A DNA stretch of 64,000 nt. It comes from Alcaligenes faecalis (GTDB lineage Bacteria; Pseudomonadota; Gammaproteobacteria; Burkholderiales; Burkholderiaceae_B). The notes under the pieces were generated by a model that worked only from the letters and a program-made list of their open reading frames with translations, was not told the DNA's origin and made no database searches. Positions 27,638 through 35,513 of the stretch are shown piece after piece. Where the stretch lies: NCBI RefSeq assembly GCF_005311025.1, contig NZ_CP031747.1:2354954-2418953 (forward strand). The letters run 5' to 3'. Within the stretch, counting starts at the first letter, position 1. Each line of letters begins with the position of its first letter. Made by a program: the position numbers and the translations under genes.

Positions 27638-29919
27638 AAGCCTGGACGGTAGGTGTACGAGCCTTATGCGAATTTACTGCACGTAGCGGGGATCTGGACC
27701 TGCGCTTTACGCCTGCGACCACAGCACAGGAAGGTATCCTTGGCCACCAGCAGCTAAAGCTGCGTCGCCCCGAGCACTATGAAGCCGAAGTGCCCCTGTC
27801 GTACGAGATGGAAGGACTGCTGGTGCGTGGTCGAGCCGATGGGTTTGATCCTGTCAGCAACTGCCTGGAGGAGCTGAAAACCTATCGTGGGGCCTTTGAT
27901 GCTATCCCCGAGCACCATAGACGTCTGCATCAGGCACAAGCCAAGGTCTATGCCGCCATCTTGTGCCAGGAGCGTGATTTGCCGGGGATGACGGTTAGCG
28001 TGGTGTATTACCACGTGGACAAGCATAAAGAGACCAGCATCTCCGAGTATCTGGAGCGCGCAGCGCTGTGGGCCTTTTTCGAGGAGCAATGCCGCGCTTA
28101 TGTAGAGTGGGGGCGGCAGGAGCAAAAACACAGGCTGGCGCGCGATCAAGCTTGTACAGCGTTGCAGTTTCCCTATGAACAATTTCGTGCCGGTCAGCGA
28201 CAGCTAGCCGTGGCCGCGTTCCGGGCCCAACGTGACGCACAGTGCCTCTTAGCCCAAGCGCCCACCGGTATTGGCAAAACCTTGGCCGTCGTATTTCCAG
28301 GCCTGAAGGCCATGCCCGAGGCGGGTTTGGATAAGCTGTTTTATCTGACGGCCAAGAACTCCGGTCGGCAAATGGCGCTGGACGCCTTGCAGCGCTTAAG
28401 CCCGGAAGGCGAGGGTGCGTGGCGGGTGCTGGAAATGGTGGCTCGCGACAAGCAGTGTCCCAATCCGGATAAAGCCTGTCATGGCCAATCCTGTCCCCTG
28501 GCCGAAGGATTTTATGATCGCCTTCCGGCTGCTCGTCAGCAAGCTCTGGAACAACCCATGCTGACTAGCCAGCGCTTGCAGCAAGTGGCTAGCGAGCATC
28601 AGGTTTGCCCCTATTATTTGAGCCAGGAAATGCTGCGTTGGGCAGACGCTATTGTGGGCGACTACAACTACTTTTTCGACACGCATGCGGTGCTGTATAG
28701 CCAGACCCTGGCCCAGCAATGGCGCAGCGCGGTTCTGGTGGACGAGGCTCACAATCTGGTTGAACGTGCCCGTTCCATGTATTCCGCGTCTTTCTCGCAA
28801 GTGCAGTTGCGCATGGCGCGTAAAGCCTCGCCTTCGGCCTTGAAGCGTCATTTCGCCCCCTTGACTCGCTTGATGGAGGACTTGATACCCGAGGAAGGCG
28901 GCGACCAATGGGGGCTGGAAAAGATCCCGGAGGATCTGCTGGAGCAGTGCGACTATCTGGCGGCCCGTTTAGGGGCTTATGTGGCCGAGAATCCCATGCC
29001 GCAAGACAGCCCCTTGCTGCAGTTCTATTTCGAGCTGCTGTACTTTGTGGACCTGGCCGGACAGTTCGGCTCGCATTCCTTATTCGATATTTTGGCGCAG
29101 CGCGATGGCGTGCTCCTGAACTTGCGCAATATCGTGCCTGCTCCGTTTCTGGCCGAACGCTATGGCGACGCGCACGGGGTAGTGCTGTTCTCTGGCACCA
29201 TGAACCCCTCGCAGTTTTATCGTGATGTTTTGGGTCTGCCGCCCAGCACAGCAGAGTTGAACGTGGCATCTCCTTATCGGGCTGAGCAGTTGCGGGTACG
29301 TCAATATGCCGGTCTGTCCACGCGCTATGCCGACCGGGCCCAGAGCCTGAGCGGCGTTTGCGATATTGTCGGGCAGGCGTATCAGGAGCAGCCGGGCAAC
29401 TATCTCTTGTTTTTGAGCAGCTTTGATTATCTGCAGCAGGTCAGTCAGGCCTTGCAGGAGCGCTGGCCGGATATGCCGCTTTGGCATCAGCAACCGGGCA
29501 TGAGCGATCTGCAAAGAACGCAGTTTCTGGACCGCTTCACGCTGGATGGGAAGGGAGTGGGTTTAGCGGTGCTGGGTGGGGCGTTTTCAGAAGGGGTGGA
29601 TTTACCCGGTAAACGCTTGATCGGTGCTTTTATTGCCACCTTGGGTTTGCCGCAGTTCAATCCGGCTAATGAGTCCGTCAAACAAGTCATGGCCCGGCTC
29701 TTTGGGGAGCGGCGGGCCTATGACTATACCTATCTGTATCCGGGACTACGCAAGATTACACAGGCCGCGGGTCGTGTGATTCGCGATGAACAGGATCAAG
29801 GCTTTGTGTATCTGCTGGACGAGCGCTATGGGCAGCGGCGGGTGCAGCAGTTGCTGCCGGACTGGTGGCAAATTGAGCAGGTGCGGACTGACGCTCGTTC
29901 TGGGCAATCACTTCGGTAA
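27634..29919 (+). CDS. DinG/XPD-like iron-sulphur helicase with N-terminal nuclease-like domain
   Basis: A 761-residue superfamily 2 helicase. Residues 50-130 carry a RecB/Cas4-like nuclease core (D70, E80 and K82 in GRADGFDP...EELKTY, then a QAQAKVYA helix). Walker A is APTGIGKT around 209-216 and the DEAH box is VLVDEAHN around 367-374. Four cysteines between them (C275, C282, C287, C325) match the Fe-S cluster of XPD/DinG. The C-terminal motor has LGGAFSEGVDLPGKRLIG and the QAAGRVIR motif VI. Working with the upstream FAN1-like nuclease in crosslink or branched-DNA repair is inferred. Its 3' end overlaps the convergent dehydrogenase gene by 164 bases. Confidence 0.85.
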   Translation: MKAWTVGVRALCEFTARSGDLDLRFTPATTAQEGILGHQQLKLRRPEHYEAEVPLSYEMEGLLVRGRADGFDPVSNCLEELKTYRGAFDAIPEHHRRLHQAQAKVYAAILCQERDLPGMTVSVVYYHVDKHKETSISEYLERAALWAFFEEQCRAYVEWGRQEQKHRLARDQACTALQFPYEQFRAGQRQLAVAAFRAQRDAQCLLAQAPTGIGKTLAVVFPGLKAMPEAGLDKLFYLTAKNSGRQMALDALQRLSPEGEGAWRVLEMVARDKQCPNPDKACHGQSCPLAEGFYDRLPAARQQALEQPMLTSQRLQQVASEHQVCPYYLSQEMLRWADAIVGDYNYFFDTHAVLYSQTLAQQWRSAVLVDEAHNLVERARSMYSASFSQVQLRMARKASPSALKRHFAPLTRLMEDLIPEEGGDQWGLEKIPEDLLEQCDYLAARLGAYVAENPMPQDSPLLQFYFELLYFVDLAGQFGSHSLFDILAQRDGVLLNLRNIVPAPFLAERYGDAHGVVLFSGTMNPSQFYRDVLGLPPSTAELNVASPYRAEQLRVRQYAGLSTRYADRAQSLSGVCDIVGQAYQEQPGNYLLFLSSFDYLQQVSQALQERWPDMPLWHQQPGMSDLQRTQFLDRFTLDGKGVGLAVLGGAFSEGVDLPGKRLIGAFIATLGLPQFNPANESVKQVMARLFGERRAYDYTYLYPGLRKITQAAGRVIRDEQDQGFVYLLDERYGQRRVQQLLPDWWQIEQVRTDARSGQSLR

Positions 29920-31117
29920 TGATTTGTGCGGTGGCGGCCGACAGCGTCCAGCCCAAGTGACCGTGGCCGGTGTTGTAGTAGACGCCAGGGCGGCTGCCTG
30001 CTTTTACGCGCGGCATCATGTCCGGCATCATGGGGCGCAAGCCAGCCCACGGTACAACACGGTCGGTAGCCGCGTCGTGGAAGTTGCGACGGGTCCAGTT
30101 GGTCAGCGGGGCGATACGGTCGGCGCGAATGTCCTTGTTGGCGCCGTTGTATTCCGCCGTACCGGCCACACGCAGGCGGTCCTTGCCCAGACGGCTGGTC
30201 ACAATCTTGGCTTCTTCGTCCAGCAAACTGACCCAAGGGGCGGCATGTTGGGCTTCCGGCGTATCCAGGTACACGGAGATCGAATAGCCTTTGACCGGGT
30301 AGATGTTGATGTAGTCGCCCAGCATATGGGCCAAGTGACGGCTACCCACGCCAGCGCAAACTACCAAGGAATCCACAGACAGTGTATGGGTGTGGGCTTC
30401 AGCGCCTTCACCGGTACGCAACTGGATGCGGTGTGGTGGGCCGCAATCAATACCCAGGACTTCCGTATCTTGCAGGAACTTCACGCCGCGCTTGGCGCAG
30501 GCATCGGCCAAGCCGCGTGTGTATTTATGAATATCGCCTGTGGCGTCCGAAGGCGTAAAGAAACCGCCGTAGTAGGTGCCTTGCAGAGCAGGTTCGATCT
30601 GGTGGATTTCTTCGTTGGTAACCGTGCGGCGTTCCAAGCCGCCTTTGTGCAGCAGCTGGCTGACTTTCTTGCCAGATTCAAAGCCGCCGGGGGTGTGGTA
30701 GATGTGCAGAATGCCGCGCTGTTCCAGGTCGAAATCAATGTTTTCGTCCTTGGCCCACTGGTACAGATTCTCGCGGGCGCTGATGGCCAGCTTGACGGTG
30801 TCCACGGTGTTGCGCTCGTAACCGGAAATCGCGCCCACAAATTGCGCCATCCAGCTGTATTTATGCCAGCTTGGTTTGGGGTTGAACAGCAGTGGGGCGT
30901 CTTTGCGCATCATCCACTTCAAGCCCTTGAGAATGGTGCTGCGGCTGTTCCAGACTTCGGCGTTGCACGCAGACAGCTGTCCGCCGTTGGCGAAGGAGGT
31001 TTCCATCGCGGGGTAGCGCAGGCGGTCGATAACGGTAACTTGATAGCCTTTCAGGCTGAGGGCGTAGGCGGTGGTGATTCCGGAAATACCGGCGCCAATG
31101 ACGGCAATATGCGACAT
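29756..31117 (-). CDS. dadA: FAD-dependent D-amino-acid dehydrogenase
   Basis: A 453-residue DAO-family flavoenzyme. The dinucleotide motif is IAVIGAGISGITTAYALSLK near the start. DadA-type blocks include NGGQLSACNAEVWN, WGLRPMMPD-like WAGLRPMMPDMMP, and YYNTGHGHLGWTLSAATAQ close to the usual C-terminus. DadA deaminates D-amino acids to 2-oxo acids and passes electrons to the respiratory chain. About 35 further residues, rich in Ala and Pro, form an unusual tail encoded antisense to the helicase end. A tandem glycine riboswitch lies in its leader, so glycine or a close relative may be the physiological substrate. Confidence 0.85.
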   Translation of the reverse strand: MSHIAVIGAGISGITTAYALSLKGYQVTVIDRLRYPAMETSFANGGQLSACNAEVWNSRSTILKGLKWMMRKDAPLLFNPKPSWHKYSWMAQFVGAISGYERNTVDTVKLAISARENLYQWAKDENIDFDLEQRGILHIYHTPGGFESGKKVSQLLHKGGLERRTVTNEEIHQIEPALQGTYYGGFFTPSDATGDIHKYTRGLADACAKRGVKFLQDTEVLGIDCGPPHRIQLRTGEGAEAHTHTLSVDSLVVCAGVGSRHLAHMLGDYINIYPVKGYSISVYLDTPEAQHAAPWVSLLDEEAKIVTSRLGKDRLRVAGTAEYNGANKDIRADRIAPLTNWTRRNFHDAATDRVVPWAGLRPMMPDMMPRVKAGSRPGVYYNTGHGHLGWTLSAATAQIITEVIAQNERQSAPAQFATSPAATAAPAAAHSARPADTQSLDPVHRESHDPRPV

Positions 31118-31161
31118 AACAGGCTCCTGACAGGTGAATTACCACCGAGTAGTGGCAATAC

Positions 31162-31328
31162 CCCATCTGTCCTGTGACCTGAGAGTTTATCCAACCTGTG
31201 TGTCTGGCTGGGCTCCTTCGGTGGGCGTCAAACGCCGCTCTCCAGAGTGTCGGGCTGGTACGATCCTTTTGCCTGAGAGATTCCGGGGTGGTTGCTCCGT
31301 CGGCGCCTGACTGAACAGGTCTCTTTCA
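31162..31328 (-). ncRNA. Tandem glycine riboswitch
   Basis: Read on the minus strand, two glycine aptamers follow each other. The first has AGAGAC, CGACGGAGCAACC, and CTCTCAGGCAAAAGGAT. The second has CTCTGGAGAG, CACCGAAGGAGC and AACTCTCAGGTCACAGGACA. These are the conserved elements of the gcvT-type motif. The start codon of the D-amino-acid dehydrogenase is only about 45 bases downstream, with the AGGAG site in between. CCTGTC in front of AGGAG could pair with the ACAGGACAG of aptamer two, which would suit control of translation. Confidence 0.93.
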
Positions 31329-31386
31329 TACCGCCTGTAGTGACGCGACTACAGTAGCTGTGCTTACAAAAGTTTGCAATCAGGGT

Positions 31387-31419
31387 AAACCGGGAGCCGC
31401 TGGGGGCAACTCCCGGTTT
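31387..31419 (-). terminator. Hairpin after the ABC operon
   Basis: Perfect ten-base arms (31387-31396, 31410-31419) eleven bases past the ATPase gene. The T-run on the minus strand is short (TTTA), so termination may need help. Confidence 0.5.
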
Positions 31420-31429
31420 GGGCTGGGGA

Positions 31430-32500
31430 TCAGGAGGGGTAAATCCACAGTTTGGAGGGTGGCAATTGCAGGTGATGCACACCACTGGGCAGGGGCTCGG
31501 GCCCGAAAGCACGCAAGGTGCCGGCAGACGGGTCGGCCATGCGGAAAACGTGCTCCCACTTGTCGCCCAGGTACATGCTGGTGGACAGTTGTAGTTGCAG
31601 CGTATCGGGGCCGGGTTGTGCATTCAACTGCACTTGTTCGACACGAATCACGGCGGTGGCTTGCTGGCCAGCGTTCAGGGGAGCGGCGGCATGGCCCCAC
31701 AATTCCCAGCCGGACCCACTTAGGCGAATTTGCTGGTCACGTTGTTCCGTCACCTTGCCTTGCAGACGGTTGTTCGAGCCCATGAACTCGGCGGTGTACA
31801 GTGTCTTGGGATTGCTGTAGACCTCTTGCGGGCTACCTTGCTGCTCGATTTCGCCACCATTCAGCAGCAAGATCCGATCCGAAATTGCCATGGCTTCCGC
31901 CTGGTCATGGGTCACCATCAAAGCCGACAAACCCATCTGCACAATCAGCTCGCGAAGGAAGACGCGGGCTTCTTCGCGCAGCTTGGCATCCAGGTTGGAG
32001 AGCGGCTCGTCCAGCAAGATCACAGGCGGGTTATAGACCAGAGCACGCGCAATGGCGACACGTTGTTGTTGCCCGCCAGACAGCTGGCTGGGATAGCGTT
32101 CGCCCAGGCCTTTCAAGCCCAGCTGATCCAGAATGGCATCCACTTTCTGGCGGCTTTCCGCTTTGGGTGTCTTGCGCAGCGTCAAGGGGTAAGCGACGTT
32201 CTCCTGCACCGTCATGTGTGGCCACAAGGCGTAGGACTGGAACACCAGGCCCAGATTGCGGGCTTCGGCGGGCAGGTCGATACGGGCCTGCGAGTCGTAC
32301 AGCACGTCATTATTGATGGCGATGCGGCCCTGGGATGGTTGTTCCAGCCCGGCAACGGCGCGCAGCAAGGTGGTTTTGCCGCTGCCCGAGGCACCCAGCA
32401 GGGAAACCACTTCGCCTTTGTTCAGGCTCATGGAGACCCCTTTCAAAACGGGGTTGCGGTCGTAGGCCAGGTGGATATTGTCTACAGTCAGCTCGGTCAT
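31430..32500 (-). CDS. ABC transporter ATPase (FbpC/PotA type)
   Basis: A 356-residue ATPase of the CUT/Fe(III)-importer class. Walker A is GASGSGKTT, the signature is LSGGQQQR, Walker B is VILLDEPLSNLDA, and the switch histidine is in VTHDQAEA. All catalytic positions are intact. A C-terminal OB-type regulatory domain (about 240-356) is present, as in FbpC and PotA. It overlaps the permease gene by four bases. It powers the importer encoded by the next two upstream genes. Confidence 0.88.
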   Translation of the reverse strand: MTELTVDNIHLAYDRNPVLKGVSMSLNKGEVVSLLGASGSGKTTLLRAVAGLEQPSQGRIAINNDVLYDSQARIDLPAEARNLGLVFQSYALWPHMTVQENVAYPLTLRKTPKAESRQKVDAILDQLGLKGLGERYPSQLSGGQQQRVAIARALVYNPPVILLDEPLSNLDAKLREEARVFLRELIVQMGLSALMVTHDQAEAMAISDRILLLNGGEIEQQGSPQEVYSNPKTLYTAEFMGSNNRLQGKVTEQRDQQIRLSGSGWELWGHAAAPLNAGQQATAVIRVEQVQLNAQPGPDTLQLQLSTSMYLGDKWEHVFRMADPSAGTLRAFGPEPLPSGVHHLQLPPSKLWIYPS

Positions 32501-34263
32501 CGTAGTTTCACTCCGAAGCGCAATGCGATGGTCAGGCCAATGACCACCAGAACGATATTAATAAAAGACAGGGCAGCCACAATGTCGATGGCACCCGTGG
32601 CCCACAGGGAAACCAGCATGGAGCCAATGGTTTCCGTACCAGGCGTCAGCAAGTACACGCCGGTGGAGTACTCCCGCTCGAAAATCAGGAACATCAGTAA
32701 CCAGGAGCCAATCAGGCCGAATTTCGCCAAAGGCAGGGTGATCTGTCGTGTGACCTGACCGGGGCGGGCACCCGTACTGCGGGCCGCCTCTTCCAGCTCA
32801 GGACCCACTTGCAGCAGGGTGGAGGAGATCAGGCGCAAGCCATAAGCCATCCAAACCACGCTATAGGCCAGCCACACACTGAAGATGGTGCTACGCAGGG
32901 CACGCATGGGACCGACGACCGAGCCTCGCAGCCATTCCGCCATGGGCAATACCGACAACCAGCCGTTTTCCAGGGACTGGTCCAGCCACATGGGCACGAA
33001 CAGGAACATCCACAAGAAGGCCAGACCGGCCAGCAGACCGGGCACCGCACGTGGCACCAGTACGCTGTAGTCCAGGAAGCGGGTGATGCCGTCTGGCTTG
33101 CGGTGCATGGCCAAACCGATAAAGGTGTAGCAGATCACTGCCAAGGCACCCCCAAACACACCAATCGCGATCGAGTTCAGAATGGCGCGCAGCAGGTTGG
33201 CTTGCCCAAAGACTTGTCTGAATGCATCCAGAGAAAGCACGTCCATCAGCGACACCCCAATGCCCCAGTTGGACACAAAGGCACGCAGCACCACGCCGAC
33301 AACCGGCACGATCACGGTAAAGAACAGCCACAGTGCAACCAGTGTGGCGGCAGCCCAGCGCCAGCGGCCCAGTGGCAGCGAGCGTGCTTGGGAAGCCTTG
33401 CCCTTGACGGTTACAAAGCGGTTGGCGGTACGCATCAGACGGCGTTGCAGCATCACCAGAGGAATGGTCATGGCGATCAGAATTACGGCAACCGCGGCCA
33501 TCAGGTGATAGGACGGGATGCCCAGCTTGTTGGTCAGCTTGTACAAGTAGGTGGCCAGGACCAGGTGGCCCTCGGGATCACCCAGCACCAGAACCAGACC
33601 AAACACTTCCAGGCCCAGGAAAAACAGCAGTACGCAGGCATAGAGAATGGCCGGGCGAACCATGGGCAGGCTGACCGAGCGCATTACTTGCCAAGGGCTG
33701 GCACCGGCACTACGGGCGGCTTCTTCCACGTCCGAACCCATGCTGCGCAGGGCGGAGGAAATGTACAGGTAGGCGTGTGGAACGTGGGTCAGACCGGCAA
33801 TGATGACAATGCTGGTGAAGGAATAAATGTTCCAGGGCACAAAACCGATCAGGTCCAGCGTCCAGGTGGAGAAAAATCCGACAGGCCCGGCGGCAACAAT
33901 GTAGCCAAAGCCCAGCACCATGGGAGAGACAAAAATGGGGACCAGAATCAGCGGTTCAATCCAGGTACGACCCGGCAAATCGGTACGCACCATCAGGAAA
34001 GCAAGAATGCCACCTAAAGGAATCGAGATACCGGCCAGGCCAAAGGCCATGATGAAACCGCTACCCAGGGCTTTGTAAAAGTCCGGGTCGTCGAAAATAA
34101 AACGGAAGGCATCCAGCCCCAGAGACTTGTCAGCCGCGAAGAAAGGGGCGGATAGCAGGCTTTGGATGATGATCAGGCTAAGCGGCACATAAATGGCCAA
34201 TGCCGTTATCAGAACAACGACATGGCGCGGCCAGGCCTGCCACCGAAGGCGTAAGGCTTGCAT
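32497..34263 (-). CDS. ABC importer permease with two fused permease domains
   Basis: A 588-residue inner-membrane protein made of two tandem binding-protein-dependent transport domains, as in FbpB. Each half has an EAA loop: DVEEAARSAGASPWQVMRSV in the first and ELEEAARSTGARPGQVTRQI in the second. About twelve transmembrane helices are predicted. Fusion of the two halves is usual for Fe(III)- and phosphonate-type importers. It pairs with the downstream ATPase (four-base overlap) and the upstream binding protein. Confidence 0.88.
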   Translation of the reverse strand: MQALRLRWQAWPRHVVVLITALAIYVPLSLIIIQSLLSAPFFAADKSLGLDAFRFIFDDPDFYKALGSGFIMAFGLAGISIPLGGILAFLMVRTDLPGRTWIEPLILVPIFVSPMVLGFGYIVAAGPVGFFSTWTLDLIGFVPWNIYSFTSIVIIAGLTHVPHAYLYISSALRSMGSDVEEAARSAGASPWQVMRSVSLPMVRPAILYACVLLFFLGLEVFGLVLVLGDPEGHLVLATYLYKLTNKLGIPSYHLMAAVAVILIAMTIPLVMLQRRLMRTANRFVTVKGKASQARSLPLGRWRWAAATLVALWLFFTVIVPVVGVVLRAFVSNWGIGVSLMDVLSLDAFRQVFGQANLLRAILNSIAIGVFGGALAVICYTFIGLAMHRKPDGITRFLDYSVLVPRAVPGLLAGLAFLWMFLFVPMWLDQSLENGWLSVLPMAEWLRGSVVGPMRALRSTIFSVWLAYSVVWMAYGLRLISSTLLQVGPELEEAARSTGARPGQVTRQITLPLAKFGLIGSWLLMFLIFEREYSTGVYLLTPGTETIGSMLVSLWATGAIDIVAALSFINIVLVVIGLTIALRFGVKLR

Positions 34264-34334
34264 GATAAGGATTCCAGGCGGAAAAGAGGCGGGGTGGCGG
34301 CAGGGGCCGCCACCCGATTCAAAGGCGAAGCGTC

Positions 34335-35420
34335 TTACTTATTGGCGGCAGCGCGCCATTGCTTGATGAAGTCCAGACGTTCCTTTTGTTTCAGGAAGTC
34401 CAGCAGGGACGAATCCACCGGGATGGGGGTCAGTTCCACACCCGCCAGTTTCTTGGTCAGGCCGTCCACGTCGTTATCGCCTTCCACGTCAGAGCGAATC
34501 GAAGCCAGTTCCGATTTGTTGGCCAGGATGTCCTGACCGTCTTTGGATAGCATGTAGTCCAGGAAGACACGGGCAGCGTTGGGGTTTTGTGCCTTGTTGC
34601 TGATGAAGGCCACGCGCGACAGAACCAGGGTGTAGTCCGAGGGGTACACAATGCCGATGGCTTTATCCTTGGCGGCGCGGGTTTCCGCATACGAACCGAG
34701 CAAGTTGTAGCCAATCAGGTTTTCACCCGAGCTGACGCGCTCCATCATGGTGCCGGTGGACGATTGCAGAACCAGATTGGCCGAGCCTACGCCCTTGATG
34801 AAATCCCAGTAGCTGTCGCCTTTCTTGCTGTCCTGAGCGGCCAGCATATAGCCCACAGCGGATTTCTCGATGTCGTAGGTGGTGACCTTGTTGCGGAAAC
34901 GGTCCTTATCGCTTTCGACCAATTTAGCCAGTTCGGCGTGGGTCTTGGGCACTTCCTCGGGTTTGATCAAACGGTTGTTGTAGATGAACACCGTAGGCTC
35001 GTAGGTGGTGCCAAATGCCTTGTTTTCCCAAACGGCCCAGCTGGGCAGGGAGGGAATTTCAGGGGAGGCGTAGCTGGCGGCGTAGTCCGTGGCCAGGCGC
35101 ATGGCCGAATCCATGGACGAACTCCAGACCACGTCACCACTATTGCTGCCCGAGGCTTGTTCGCTGATGTAGCGGTTGTACAGCTCGGTGCTGTTCATGT
35201 CGTGGTATTCGACTTTGATCTTGGGGTTGGCCGCTTCAAAGGCGGAAATCAGCGGAGCGGCTGCCTTGGTATCGGTCGTTGAGTAGACGATGACCTTGCC
35301 TTCTTTTTCGGCGGCTTGCGCTTGATCGCCTTGTGCCCAGGCCGCTTGACCGGCAAGCATGCTGGCACTGAGTGACAGGGCTAGCAGGCTAAGGCGGCTA
35401 GGGATGGTGAATGCTGACAT
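34335..35420 (-). CDS. Periplasmic substrate-binding protein (AfuA/FbpA type)
   Basis: A 361-residue exported protein. The signal peptide ends at GQAAWAQG (about residue 29). It is a class-II periplasmic binding fold that begins GKVIVYSTTDTKAAAPLISA. The family contains Fe(III), phosphonate and sugar-phosphate binders. I do not see the adjacent tyrosine pair of FbpA iron proteins, so iron is not assured. The start is ATG 35420 after GGAGA. The domain is a clear paralogue of the C-terminal part of the kinase encoded next to it (shared HDMNSTELY versus HEMDSTALY, and YNLLGSYA versus YNVLGSYA). Confidence 0.87.
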   Translation of the reverse strand: MSAFTIPSRLSLLALSLSASMLAGQAAWAQGDQAQAAEKEGKVIVYSTTDTKAAAPLISAFEAANPKIKVEYHDMNSTELYNRYISEQASGSNSGDVVWSSSMDSAMRLATDYAASYASPEIPSLPSWAVWENKAFGTTYEPTVFIYNNRLIKPEEVPKTHAELAKLVESDKDRFRNKVTTYDIEKSAVGYMLAAQDSKKGDSYWDFIKGVGSANLVLQSSTGTMMERVSSGENLIGYNLLGSYAETRAAKDKAIGIVYPSDYTLVLSRVAFISNKAQNPNAARVFLDYMLSKDGQDILANKSELASIRSDVEGDNDVDGLTKKLAGVELTPIPVDSSLLDFLKQKERLDFIKQWRAAANK

Positions 35421-35513
35421 TCGAGTCTCCTTGGTTTGGAGTCCCGTCATGATGCGGGACTTTTTTAGGATCAATGTCATTCCATTGTGTTGACACTAGC
35501 TGTCAGCATCCTG

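Noticed and set aside
29786-31177. 463-codon open frame on the plus strand
   Set aside because: Antisense to the dehydrogenase gene, which has clear family motifs; the plus-strand product resembles nothing.
32809-34017. 402-codon open frame on the plus strand
   Set aside because: Antisense to the permease; His/Gln-rich translation typical of a shadow frame.
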